From Mycobacterium sp. ELW1 (lineage in GTDB: Bacteria > Actinomycetota > Actinomycetes > Mycobacteriales > Mycobacteriaceae), in contig NZ_CP032155.1 in NCBI RefSeq assembly GCF_008329905.1, positions 744,001 through 808,000 of the forward strand: a stretch of DNA of 64,000 bases, in the 5' to 3' direction. A model generated the notes under the pieces. That model ran no database searches, was not told the origin of the DNA, and saw only the letters and a program-made list of their open reading frames with translations. The stretch's first letter is position 1. Every line of letters begins with the position of its first letter. This document shows, piece after piece, positions 55,695 to 64,000 of this stretch. A program made the position numbers and the translations under genes.

Positions 55695-55961
55695 ATGGCC
55701 GAGTGGCGGGGTGCTGTGAGCACCAAAGTTCTGATGGCAGTGATCGGCGGGAGTGCCGTGGTCGCGATGGGGGGAGTGACCGTCGCGTTCGACGACGGCG
55801 TGCCGATCGATTCGTCGCCGGTGGCGGCACCGGTGATGCCGGGTCCGATGACGCAGGGCGACACCGTGACCACCACGATCGAGCCGGTCGCGATGCCAGG
55901 TCCCGTGCTGCCGACGGAGAAGGCGGCGCCGAAAGTGAAGGCCAAGCGCTTCGGCGAGTGA
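55695..55961 (+). CDS. Small proline-rich exported or anchored protein
   Basis: 88 residues. Start MAEWRGAVSTKVLMAVIGGS is followed by hydrophobic residues to TVAF, a signal-anchor-like segment. The rest is Pro/Ala/Val-rich (PVAAPVMPGPMTQGDTVTTT) with a basic C-terminus (KVKAKRFGE). ATG 55695. The 110 bp before it hold no clear site. Likely extracytoplasmic; function unknown. Confidence 0.65.
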   Translation: MAEWRGAVSTKVLMAVIGGSAVVAMGGVTVAFDDGVPIDSSPVAAPVMPGPMTQGDTVTTTIEPVAMPGPVLPTEKAAPKVKAKRFGE

Positions 55962-55973
55962 GAGAGCCCGGCC

Positions 55974-56513
55974 CTAGTCGGGGAAGTCCATCGGAACCCG
56001 CAGCGTGGCCAGAATTCCCGCGATCGCATCGTAATGCCCTGCCAGGGCGCAGAATTCGATCACCTGCTCGCGGCTCAAGTGTGTCGACAGCGTTGCGAAG
56101 GTGTCGTCGGACAGATCGCGATTCAGAATGAACTCATCCACCGCCGTCAGCAGGGCGCGCTGACGGTCAGTCAGTTCCTCGGCCGTCGGGCCGGCAAAGA
56201 TCTTGTCCTGCAAGGCCGCATCGACGCCACGGCTGCGGGCCAGCCTGCGGTGCTGCTGCAGCTCGTACTCCGAACCGCGCAGGTGGCCGACGCGCAGGAT
56301 CACCAGTTCTTTGTCCCGCTTGGGCAGCTTGCCCCAGTTCAGCAGCACACCCGAATACGGCAGAAACGACAGGAACAGCAGCTTGTGCCGCCCCAGGACT
56401 TCGAACAGGTGCATATGCGGAGCGCGAATCGATCGGGCGCCCAACCGGGAGATGCCCCAGTTGACCAGACCGAGCTCGCGTCGATCCCCGGGCGGAATAC
56501 GTTGACCCATCAA
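55974..56513 (-). CDS. Carboxymuconolactone decarboxylase family protein (Rv0464c-like)
   Basis: 179 residues, helical AhpD-like fold. The core reads ILRVGHLRGSEYELQQHRRL: Glu and His are kept but no cysteine is present, so AhpD-type peroxidase activity is excluded. Its ATG overlaps the ramB stop by 4 bp, as Rv0464c follows Rv0465c in M. tuberculosis. Substrate unknown. Confidence 0.88.
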   Translation of the reverse strand: MMGQRIPPGDRRELGLVNWGISRLGARSIRAPHMHLFEVLGRHKLLFLSFLPYSGVLLNWGKLPKRDKELVILRVGHLRGSEYELQQHRRLARSRGVDAALQDKIFAGPTAEELTDRQRALLTAVDEFILNRDLSDDTFATLSTHLSREQVIEFCALAGHYDAIAGILATLRVPMDFPD

Positions 56514-57934
56514 GACTCCTTGACCAGATAAGGCGATACCGTGCTGCGGTGCTCATCGAGATCCAGCGCCCGTCCCAATGCCGGGAAGGCCCGCTGCGGG
56601 CAGTTGTCCCGTTCGCACACCCGGCAGCCCGCACCGATCGGTGTAGCGCTGTCTGATGACAGATCAAGACCCTTCGAGTAAACCAACCGGCTGGCATGCC
56701 GCATCTCGCAGCCCAACCCGATCGCGAAGGTCTTGACCGGTTGGCCGTAGCGCGACGCCCGCCGTTCGACCGTGCGCGCCACCCACATGTAGTTCTGCCC
56801 ATCGGGCATCTGCGCGATCTGCACCAGGATCTTGCCCGGGTTCGAGAACGTCTCGTAGACGTTCCACAGCGGGCAGGTGCCGCCCGCGGACGAGAAGTGA
56901 AAACCCGTGGCGGACTGGCGTTTCGACATGTTGCCGGCCTTGTCCACCCGGACGAACGAGAACGGGACGCCGCGCATGGACGGGCGCTGCAACGTCGAGA
57001 GCCGATGGCAGATCGTCTCGTAACTGACCTGATAGAAGGCCGAGAGCCGTTCGATGTCGTAGCGAAAGTTCTCGGCCATGTTGTGAAACTGCCCGTAGGG
57101 CAACACCGTTGCGGCCGCGAAGTAGCTCGCCAGGCCCAGCCGAGCCAGCTTTCGCGACTCGTCGCTGGTGAATTTGCCCTCGTCGACCAACTTGTCGATC
57201 AGGTCGCCGCACTCGAGATACGCCAGCTCCGTGGCCATCTTGAACACTTGCTGACCCGACGACAGGTGGTTGCTGATCTCGAGAGTGCGCGCGACCGGGT
57301 CGTAACGGTGCAGCACGGTATCGCCCATGTCGATACGCCGGATGATGTGCACGCCGTGCACCATGGTCAGCCGGTCGGCCAACTCCCGCGACAGCTCGGC
57401 ACGGTGCATCCGCATCCGGATGGTGAGATCCTCGGCGGCGGTGTCGAGTTCGTGCAGATAGTTCTGTCGTTGGTAGAAGTAGTCGCGGACTTCCTCGTGC
57501 GGCATGGAGATCGACGCCGAGCCACTGCCCCCGGTATTGAGGTTGAACCGGTCCTCGGTGGCCGCCGCCAGCTGCGCGGTGGTGATCCGGTAGCGGCGAT
57601 GCAGGTTGACGATCGCGCGGGCGATCGCCGGGTGAGTGCCGACGATGTCGGCGACCTCGGTCATGTCGACATCGAGGTCGAGGTCGCGGTCCATGGTCAC
57701 TTCACGCAGCTCGGCCACCAGTCTGGTGTCGTCCTCCGACGAGAAGAACGTGGCATCGACCCCGAACACCTCGGTGATGCGCAGCAGCACCGCGACGGTC
57801 AGCGGCCGGACGTCGTGCTCGATCTGGTTGAGATAGCTCGGTGAGATCTCCAGCATCTGGGCCAGTGCGGCTTGGCTGAATCCGCGTTCGCTGCGGAGCT
57901 GTCGTATCCGGGAGCCGACGAACGTCTTGGCCAC
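56510..57934 (-). CDS. ramB: Transcriptional regulator RamB (isocitrate lyase regulator)
   Basis: 474 residues, same length as Rv0465c. An N-terminal XRE helix-turn-helix (RGFSQAALAQMLEISPSYLN at about 20-38), a middle DUF955/short-chain fatty acid sensor-like domain, and a Cys-rich C-terminus (GAGCRVCERDNCPQRAFPAL) seen in the RamB/ScfR family. It represses or activates glyoxylate-cycle genes in response to acyl-CoA or acetate metabolites. Divergent from the thioesterase gene; an inverted repeat lies 20 bp before its start and the same motif recurs before aceA. Confidence 0.95.
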   Translation of the reverse strand: MAKTFVGSRIRQLRSERGFSQAALAQMLEISPSYLNQIEHDVRPLTVAVLLRITEVFGVDATFFSSEDDTRLVAELREVTMDRDLDLDVDMTEVADIVGTHPAIARAIVNLHRRYRITTAQLAAATEDRFNLNTGGSGSASISMPHEEVRDYFYQRQNYLHELDTAAEDLTIRMRMHRAELSRELADRLTMVHGVHIIRRIDMGDTVLHRYDPVARTLEISNHLSSGQQVFKMATELAYLECGDLIDKLVDEGKFTSDESRKLARLGLASYFAAATVLPYGQFHNMAENFRYDIERLSAFYQVSYETICHRLSTLQRPSMRGVPFSFVRVDKAGNMSKRQSATGFHFSSAGGTCPLWNVYETFSNPGKILVQIAQMPDGQNYMWVARTVERRASRYGQPVKTFAIGLGCEMRHASRLVYSKGLDLSSDSATPIGAGCRVCERDNCPQRAFPALGRALDLDEHRSTVSPYLVKES

Positions 57935-57951
57935 GCGTCCAGCCTACTCAC

Positions 57952-57973
57952 CCCTGCGAAGGGGGCTTCGCAG
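57952..57973. promoter_or_regulatory. Candidate RamB operator, ramB/thioesterase promoter
   Basis: CTGCGAAG-GGGG-CTTCGCAG (57954-57973) is a perfect 8-bp inverted repeat 19 bp before the ramB ATG. CCCTGCGAAGG (57952-57962) is the reverse complement of CCTTCGCAGGG found before aceA (58970-58980). Suggests RamB autoregulation. Confidence 0.6.
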
Positions 57974-58057
57974 CGTTGCCAACGCAGGCTGGTTGGCATC
58001 AGGGAAGGCCTTTGGCATGATCGCGCTGGGACGGGATGGGAGAGGACGACAGACCAG

Positions 58058-58873
58058 ATGACCACCAACACCACCGGCACCGGATTGGCGAAGGTGTTGA
58101 TGCCGGTTCCCGATCCGCACCCCGATGTGTTCGACCGCGAATGGCCGCTGCGCGTCGGCGATATCGACCGCGTTGGCCGGTTGCGTCTGGACGCGGCCTG
58201 CCGCCATATCCAGGACATCGGCCAGGACCAACTCCGCGAGATGGGCCACGAGGAAACGCATCCGCTGTGGATTGTCCGGCGCACCATGGTCGACCTGATC
58301 CGCCCGATCGAGTACCCGGAGATGCTGCGACTGCGGCGCTGGTGCTCGGGGACCTCGAACCGCTGGTGTGAGATGCGGGTCCGTATCGACGGACGTAAGG
58401 GCGGGTTGGTTGAATCCGAGGCCTTCTGGATCAACATCAACCGGGAGACCCAGGGGCCGGCCCGCATCGCCGATGACTTTCTGGAGGGCCTGCAGCGCAC
58501 CACCGATGTGAAACGGCTGCGCTGGAAGGGCTATCTGAACGCCGGCTCCCGGCACGACGCCAACGAGATCCGCGCGTTCCCCATCCGCGTCAGCGATATC
58601 GACCTCTTCGACCACGTCAACAACTCGGTGTATTGGAAGGTCGTCGAGGAGTTCCTGGCGCCGCTGACGGAGCTGTTCGAAGCGCCGCTGCGGGTCACCA
58701 TCGAACACGATGCGCCGGTCGCGTTCGGCGACAAGCTCGAGATCCTGCTGCATGTGTATCCGCCGGGCTCCACCGACAAGTTCGGTCCGGAGCTCGCGGA
58801 TCGCACTGTTAGAACGCTCACATACGTCGTCGGCGAAGAGGTCAAAGCCGTCGCATCGATCTTCGCGCTCTGA
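58058..58873 (+). CDS. Acyl-ACP thioesterase family protein (Rv0466-like)
   Basis: 271 residues, double hotdog: repeat 1 DIDRVGRLRLDAACRHIQDI and repeat 2 DIDLFDHVNNSVYWKVVEEF, where N-N and H are the usual catalytic residues. Matches FatA-like thioesterases that release fatty acids from ACP and M. tuberculosis Rv0466 (264 residues). ATG 58058 was chosen from the similarity to Rv0466 starting near LMPVPDPHPDVF. Between ramB (divergent) and aceA. Confidence 0.9.
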   Translation: MTTNTTGTGLAKVLMPVPDPHPDVFDREWPLRVGDIDRVGRLRLDAACRHIQDIGQDQLREMGHEETHPLWIVRRTMVDLIRPIEYPEMLRLRRWCSGTSNRWCEMRVRIDGRKGGLVESEAFWININRETQGPARIADDFLEGLQRTTDVKRLRWKGYLNAGSRHDANEIRAFPIRVSDIDLFDHVNNSVYWKVVEEFLAPLTELFEAPLRVTIEHDAPVAFGDKLEILLHVYPPGSTDKFGPELADRTVRTLTYVVGEEVKAVASIFAL

Positions 58874-58962
58874 CCGTCGCCGGTTTAACAGTACGGGCGT
58901 ACTGACCTGCGAGAATCTGCTACTGAACGGTAACTTCTGAACCGGTTCAGCTGTCGACTGTC

Positions 58963-58980
58963 TTCGCAACCTTCGCAGGG
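58963..58980. promoter_or_regulatory. Candidate RamB operator in the aceA promoter
   Basis: TTCGCAACC (58963-58971) followed by CCTTCGCAGGG (58970-58980): direct repeat of TTCGCA and an 11-base identity with the site before ramB. Located about 155 bp before aceA. The 58874-59133 gap otherwise holds the aceA promoter and a GAAGGAG-like ribosome site near 59120. Confidence 0.55.
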
Positions 58981-59133
58981 TTACCGCTCGGGTTGGCGAA
59001 AATTGGCACTCTTAATGGCTTGAACTGCGCTAATGGTGCGAGGCATGCTCGACTCAGCACACCAGCCATGCTGCGTTGACGTTAACAACTCGAGTGTCCG
59101 TCAAGGTGGCCAGTCGATCCGAAGGAGCAGGCG

Positions 59134-60420
59134 ATGTCCAACGTTGGCCAGCCGAAGAGCCCAGAAGAAATCCAGAAGGACTGGGACACCAATCCCCGCT
59201 GGAAAGGGATCACCCGTACCTACACCCCGGCCGACGTCGTCGCGCTGCAGGGCAGCGTCGTCGAAGAGGCCACCCTGGCCCGCCGCGGCGCCGAGGTGCT
59301 GTGGAACCAGCTGCACGACATGGAGTTCGTCAACGCGTTGGGCGCGCTGACCGGCAACATGGCCGTCCAGCAGGTTCGGGCCGGCCTGAAGGCCATCTAC
59401 CTGTCGGGTTGGCAGGTCGCCGGCGACGCGAACCTGTCCGGCCACACCTACCCCGACCAGAGCCTCTACCCGGCCAACTCGGTGCCGCAGGTCGTGCGCC
59501 GCATCAACAACGCGCTCATGCGTGCCGACGAGATCGCCAAGGTCGAGGGTGACACCTCGATCGAGAACTGGCTCGCCCCGATCGTCGCGGACGGCGAGGC
59601 CGGCTTCGGTGGCGCGCTGAACGTCTACGAGCTGCAGAAGGCGATGATCGCCGCCGGTGTGGCCGGTTCGCACTGGGAGGACCAGCTGGCCTCGGAGAAG
59701 AAGTGCGGCCACCTCGGTGGCAAGGTGCTGATCCCGACCCAGCAGCACATCCGCACCCTCACCTCGGCCCGCCTGGCGGCCGACGTCGCCGACGTCCCCA
59801 CCGTCGTCATCGCCCGTACCGATGCCGAGGCCGCCACGCTGATCACCTCCGACGTCGATGACCGCGACAAGCCGTTCGTCACCGGTGAGCGCACCGCCGA
59901 GGGCTTCTACCGGGTGAAGAACGGTCTCGAGCCGTGCATCGCCCGCGCCAAGGCCTACGCGCCGTACTCCGACCTGATCTGGATGGAGACCGGCACCCCG
60001 GACCTGGAGCTGGCAGCCAAGTTCGCCGAGGGCGTCAAGAGCGAGTTCCCGGACCAGATGCTGGCCTACAACTGCTCGCCGTCGTTCAACTGGCGCAAGC
60101 ACCTGGACGACGCGACCATCGCGAAGTTCCAGAAGGAGCTCGGCGCGATGGGCTTCAAGTTCCAGTTCATCACGCTGGCCGGCTTCCACGCCCTGAACTA
60201 CTCGATGTTCGATCTGGCCTACGGCTACGCCCGCAACCAGATGAGCGCCTACGTCGAGCTGCAGGAGCGCGAGTTCGACGCCGAGGAGCGCGGCTACACC
60301 GCCACCAAGCACCAGCGTGAGGTCGGCGCCGGTTACTTCGACCGGATCGCCACCACCGTGGATCCGACCAGCTCGACCACCGCGCTCGCGGGATCGACCG
60401 AAGAAGGCCAGTTCCACTGA
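59134..60420 (+). CDS. aceA: Isocitrate lyase
   Basis: 428 residues, same size as M. tuberculosis Icl1. Catalytic loop KKCGHLGGK with C191, [20 protein letters not shown] and the NCSPSFNW motif. Cleaves isocitrate to succinate and glyoxylate; in mycobacteria the enzyme also serves as methylisocitrate lyase. Essential for growth on fatty acids. Codon use is strongly biased, as for a highly expressed gene. Likely controlled by RamB. Confidence 0.98.
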   Translation: MSNVGQPKSPEEIQKDWDTNPRWKGITRTYTPADVVALQGSVVEEATLARRGAEVLWNQLHDMEFVNALGALTGNMAVQQVRAGLKAIYLSGWQVAGDANLSGHTYPDQSLYPANSVPQVVRRINNALMRADEIAKVEGDTSIENWLAPIVADGEAGFGGALNVYELQKAMIAAGVAGSHWEDQLASEKKCGHLGGKVLIPTQQHIRTLTSARLAADVADVPTVVIARTDAEAATLITSDVDDRDKPFVTGERTAEGFYRVKNGLEPCIARAKAYAPYSDLIWMETGTPDLELAAKFAEGVKSEFPDQMLAYNCSPSFNWRKHLDDATIAKFQKELGAMGFKFQFITLAGFHALNYSMFDLAYGYARNQMSAYVELQEREFDAEERGYTATKHQREVGAGYFDRIATTVDPTSSTTALAGSTEEGQFH

Positions 60421-60441
60421 TCAGCAGCCCCTGACAGCTGA

Positions 60442-60478
60442 CATCAGGCCCCGTCCTTATATTGGGCGGGGCCTGATG
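60442..60478. terminator. Hairpin between aceA and fadB2
   Basis: CATCAGGCCCCG (60442-60453) and CGGGGCCTGATG (60467-60478) form a perfect 12-bp stem, extendable to 15 bp, with a TTATATT-like loop. No U-tract; placed 22 bp after the aceA stop and 15 bp before fadB2, so it may partially attenuate read-through or be a processing site. Confidence 0.65.
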
Positions 60479-60492
60479 CGTGAGGAGACGAA

Positions 60493-61347
60493 GTGAGTAT
60501 TGAACGAGTAGGTGTGGTCGGAGCCGGGCAGATGGGCTCGGGCATCGTCGAGGTGTCGGCCAAGGCGGGTGCGAACGTCGTCGTCTACGAGCCGACCGAC
60601 GCTCTGATCAACTCCGGACGCGACCGCGTCACCTCCTCGCTGGAACGCGCGACCAGCAAGGGCAAGCTCTCGGAAGCCGATCGCGACGCGACGCTCGCCC
60701 GATTGACGTTCACCACCGATCTCGCCGATCTGTCCGATCGTCAGCTGGTGATCGAGGCCGTCGTCGAAGACGAGGCCGTCAAAGGCAAGATCTTCGCCCA
60801 ACTCGACGAGCTCATCACCGACCCCGACGCCGTGCTCGCGTCCAACACCTCGAGCATCCCGATCATGAAAATCGCTGCGGCGACCAAGAATCCGAGCCGG
60901 GTGCTCGGCCTGCACTTCTTCAACCCGGTGCCGGTGCTGCCGCTCGTCGAACTGGTCAACACACTGGTCACCTCCGAGGACGCCATCGCCAGGGTGGAGC
61001 AGTTCGCCGGTGAGGTGCTCGGCAAGAAGGTGGTGCGCTGCGGCGACCGTTCCGGGTTCGTCGTCAACGCCCTGCTGGTGCCCTACCTGCTGTCCGCCAT
61101 TCGCATGGTGGAGGCCGGGGTGGCCACCATCGAGGACGTCGACACGGCAATCGTCGCCGGCCTGTCACACCCGATGGGGCCGCTGCGTCTTTCGGATCTG
61201 ATCGGCCTGGACACCATGAAGCTCATCGCCGACTCGATGTACGACGAACTCAAGGACGCGCACTACGCGCCGCCACCGCTGCTGCTGCGCATGGTCGAGG
61301 CAGGACAGCTGGGCAAGAAATCCGGCCAGGGGTTCTACACCTACTGA
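60493..61347 (+). CDS. fadB2: 3-hydroxybutyryl-CoA dehydrogenase
   Basis: 284 residues (Rv0468 is 286). NAD motif VGVVGAGQMGSG, LGLHFFNPVPVLPLVELVNT with the catalytic His, and C-terminal helical dimer domain (SHPMGPLRLSDLIGLDTMKL). Oxidises 3-hydroxyacyl-CoA in beta-oxidation or reduces acetoacetyl-CoA. GTG start at 60493 with GAGGAGACG just upstream. Downstream of aceA as in M. tuberculosis. Confidence 0.95.
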   Translation: MSIERVGVVGAGQMGSGIVEVSAKAGANVVVYEPTDALINSGRDRVTSSLERATSKGKLSEADRDATLARLTFTTDLADLSDRQLVIEAVVEDEAVKGKIFAQLDELITDPDAVLASNTSSIPIMKIAAATKNPSRVLGLHFFNPVPVLPLVELVNTLVTSEDAIARVEQFAGEVLGKKVVRCGDRSGFVVNALLVPYLLSAIRMVEAGVATIEDVDTAIVAGLSHPMGPLRLSDLIGLDTMKLIADSMYDELKDAHYAPPPLLLRMVEAGQLGKKSGQGFYTY

Positions 61348-61355
61348 GCGTGCCG

Positions 61356-61480
61356 CCGCGCTCGCCGCTTGTGCATTTCCTCCGTTGATTGGCTAGGCTC
61401 CTGGGTTTGGTCGGGGGGCCGCGCTCGCCGCTGTGCATTTCCTCCGTTGATTGGCTAGGCTCCTGGGTTTGGTCGGGGGG
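61356..61480. repeat. Tandem duplication before umaA
   Basis: Two near-identical units, 61356-61418 (63 bp) and 61419-61480 (62 bp, one T lost), each containing GCATTTCCTCCGTTGATTGG and TCCTGGGTTTGGTCGGGGGG. A partial third unit (CCGCGC at 61481, GCTTGCATTTC to 61503) follows. It fills most of the fadB2-umaA gap. Confidence 0.9.
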
Positions 61481-61539
61481 CCGCGCAGCAAGCTTGCATT
61501 TCGCGGCAACCGGCCGTGCACACAATGCGTTGGAGGTAG

Positions 61540-62421
<882 letters not shown>

Positions 62422-62424
62422 CCG

Positions 62425-63282
62425 TCAGGCCTCGGCCAGCTTCTTCTTCTCCGCCTCGACGTCGAAGTCGGGCGGCGGCCACGTCAGCTTCATTCCTTTG
62501 AGCGCCTCGATCAACAGTTCGTTGATGGCAAGCCGGGAATACCACTTCTTGTCACAGGGGATGACGAACCACGGCGCGTAGTCGGTCGAGGTCCGGTCCA
62601 GCATTGCCTGATAGGCCTCTTGGTACGCCGGCCACAGCTTGCGCTCGGCGACATCGCCCGGGTTGTACTTCCAGTACTTGTCCGGACGTTCGAGCCGTTC
62701 GGAGAGCCGCCTCTTCTGCTCGTCGAGGGAGACGAACATCGCGCATTTGACGATCGTGGTCCCGGAGTCGACGAGCTCCTTCTCGAAGGCGTTGATCTCG
62801 TCGTAGCGCGGCTCCCAGACGTCGCGCGGAACCAGTTCGTGCACCCGCACGACCAGGACGTCCTCGTAATGGGACCGGTCGAACACCCCGATGTTGCCTG
62901 CCGCGGGCAGCGCTTTGCGAACGCGCCACAGGTAATGGTGGGCGCGCTCCTCCTCGGTCGGCACGCCGAAGCTCGTGTAGTGGATACCTTGCGGATTGCC
63001 TGCTCCGACAACGTGTTTCACGGTGCCGCCCTTGCCTGCGGTGTCCATGCCCTGCAGGACGAGCAGCAGTGAGCGGTTGTCGCCGGCGCGGCCGTTGGCG
63101 TACAGCATCTCCTGCAGGCCGGCGAACCGCTCGTTGCGTTCGTCCTGCAGCTCCTCCGACCCGTCCTTGCCGTCGGAGTAACCCGGGGTCGAATCGGTGT
63201 CGATGTCGGCCACCTTGTCACCCGGACTGAACCGCAGGACCTTGCGCGGCTCATGGGTCCATTGCGACGGCAGATCACTCAT
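62425..63282 (-). CDS. PPK2-family polyphosphate:nucleotide phosphotransferase
   Basis: 285 residues, Walker A QGMDTAGKGGTVKHV, lid PTEEERAHHYLWRVRKALPA, Walker B IGVFDRSHYEDVLVVRVHEL. Belongs to the PPK2 group acting on AMP/ADP (polyphosphate:AMP phosphotransferase-type), distinct from the class I-like protein at 39823-40680. N-terminal ~55 residues are polar (DKVADIDTDSTPGYSDGKDG). Two PPK2 types in one region suggest separate nucleotide uses. Confidence 0.9.
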   Translation of the reverse strand: MSDLPSQWTHEPRKVLRFSPGDKVADIDTDSTPGYSDGKDGSEELQDERNERFAGLQEMLYANGRAGDNRSLLLVLQGMDTAGKGGTVKHVVGAGNPQGIHYTSFGVPTEEERAHHYLWRVRKALPAAGNIGVFDRSHYEDVLVVRVHELVPRDVWEPRYDEINAFEKELVDSGTTIVKCAMFVSLDEQKRRLSERLERPDKYWKYNPGDVAERKLWPAYQEAYQAMLDRTSTDYAPWFVIPCDKKWYSRLAINELLIEALKGMKLTWPPPDFDVEAEKKKLAEA

Positions 63283-63304
63283 AGCCGACGAGACTAACCC
63301 GCAA

Positions 63305-64000
63305 TCACCCGCCTGTGCCGCGGCGCCGCGAAACCACCATGAACCCGACCACGGCCAGCGCCAGGACGCCGGCCGCGACGGCCACGCTGATCAGCACGGT
63401 CCGGTTCTTGTCGATCCACGACGTCGACTGCGAGGCGGCCGCCAGCTTCACGTTGTATCCGGGCAGCGGCTCCTGGGCCGGACGTTGGATGCCGGGCAGC
63501 AGCTGCGTCTGGTTGATGACGAACAACGCTTCGCCCTTGTCGGTCTTCGACCACTCGCCCCAGGCCGGGACCTCTTCGTCGAGCAGCACCTTGGTGGTGT
63601 TGTTGACGGTCGGGTCCTTGCCCAGGTCGGTGAGCGACGTCACCCGGAACGGTTCGGACTGTCCCCGGTCGAACTTGACCTGAACCAGCACGTTCTTCTG
63701 GGTGTTCACCGGCGCCGGTTTCTGCGGCGGCGCCTGGCCCGGAGCCGGCTGGTAGCCGCCACCGGAGAAGCTGCCCACGGACAGGTTGGTGGCCGGCCCG
63801 GACGCCGGACGCGTCATCGCGGTGAAGTTGTAGGTGCCGGCGTTCGGGACGTTCAACGCGGCCCGCTGCAGCGGGGGCACCGTGAAGACCTGGGTGCGGC
63901 CGCCGTAGTCGTACAGCACGCTCAGCGGTGTGCGGTACGGATTGGTGAACACCGGACGGTAGAAGCGGTCATAGCTGATCCAGCTCGAATTCCACAGTGT
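63305..64000 (-). CDS. Membrane protein (Rv0479c-like position), 5' part outside window
   Basis: At least 232 residues; the frame stays open to the right edge (LWNSSWISYDRFYRPV precedes the first possible start inside at 63952), so the N-terminus is missing. A beta-rich extracytoplasmic region with a Gly/Pro/Gln-rich linker (GYQPAPGQAPPQKPAPVN) leads to a C-terminal membrane helix (TVLISVAVAAGVLALAVVGF) and a short basic tail (RRRG). Resembles the membrane protein near Rv0479c. Function unknown. Confidence 0.7.
   Translation of the reverse strand, partial: TLWNSSWISYDRFYRPVFTNPYRTPLSVLYDYGGRTQVFTVPPLQRAALNVPNAGTYNFTAMTRPASGPATNLSVGSFSGGGYQPAPGQAPPQKPAPVNTQKNVLVQVKFDRGQSEPFRVTSLTDLGKDPTVNNTTKVLLDEEVPAWGEWSKTDKGEALFVINQTQLLPGIQRPAQEPLPGYNVKLAAASQSTSWIDKNRTVLISVAVAAGVLALAVVGFMVVSRRRGTGG

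Noticed and set aside
59101..60417. 438-codon frame antisense to aceA
   Set aside because: Same reason: long only because the sense gene is codon-biased.
61356..61503. CRISPR array
   Set aside because: Units are directly adjacent with no unique spacers and only two full copies exist.

Overview
The window is high-GC actinobacterial DNA from a mycolic-acid bacterium, almost certainly Mycobacterium or Mycolicibacterium. It carries a GroEL2-type chaperonin with two CIRCE operators, a UmaA/CmaA-family mycolate methyltransferase, RamB next to isocitrate lyase, FadB2, LpdC and a DUF2563 protein. Two blocks follow gene orders known from M. tuberculosis: 7.6-13.6 kb (ATPase, pssA, psd, moeA, SDR; like Rv0435c-Rv0439c) with groEL (like Rv0440), and 43.9-62.4 kb (like Rv0457c to Rv0469 with insertions).

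Layout. 1-5 kb: Mrp Na+/H+ antiporter genes mrpA-C-D on the minus strand, mrpD cut by the window edge. 5-7.6 kb: small regulators and hypotheticals. 7.6-13.6 kb: minus-strand operon SDR-moeA-psd-pssA-AAA ATPase. 13.6-15 kb: HAD hydrolase and SRPBCC protein. 15.1-27.9 kb: a compact biosynthetic locus. 27.9-31.8 kb: helicase, cupin, second SDR and its TetR regulator. 31.9-33.6 kb: groEL. 33.7-41.5 kb: DUF559 nuclease-like gene between palindromes, SDR, PPOX, CMD, amidohydrolase, VOC, DinB, PAP2, PPK2 and a membrane protein. 41.5-43.8 kb: DUF2563 plus toxin-like protein plus a frameshifted membrane gene. 43.9-53.1 kb: prolyl oligopeptidase, flavin monooxygenase, butanediol/acetoin dehydrogenases, GAF regulator, aldehyde dehydrogenase. 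53.1-64 kb: small membrane proteins, lpdC, ramB, acyl-ACP thioesterase, aceA, fadB2, umaA, a second PPK2 and a membrane protein cut by the right edge.

The most interesting region is 15.1-27.9 kb, inserted between the Rv0439c-like gene and groEL. Seven genes in a row (PEP-synthase-like dikinase; fatty acyl-AMP ligase fused to a nucleotidyltransferase; ACP; thioester-reductase-like SDR; NDK-like protein; AfsA-like protein; UbiA-like prenyltransferase) are joined by six successive 4-bp ATGA overlaps. A GT1 glycosyltransferase follows, and a convergent P450 closes the locus. A structured leader with a GNRA-capped hairpin and a possible 28-residue peptide precede it. I infer a lipid-derived, possibly butenolide- or furan-like, glycosylated and phosphorylated or nucleotidylated product. 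The domain calls are well supported; the product is a guess.

Central metabolism genes on the right work together: RamB likely controls aceA (glyoxylate shunt), fadB2 serves beta-oxidation, lpdC serves 2-oxoacid dehydrogenases, and umaA modifies mycolic acids.
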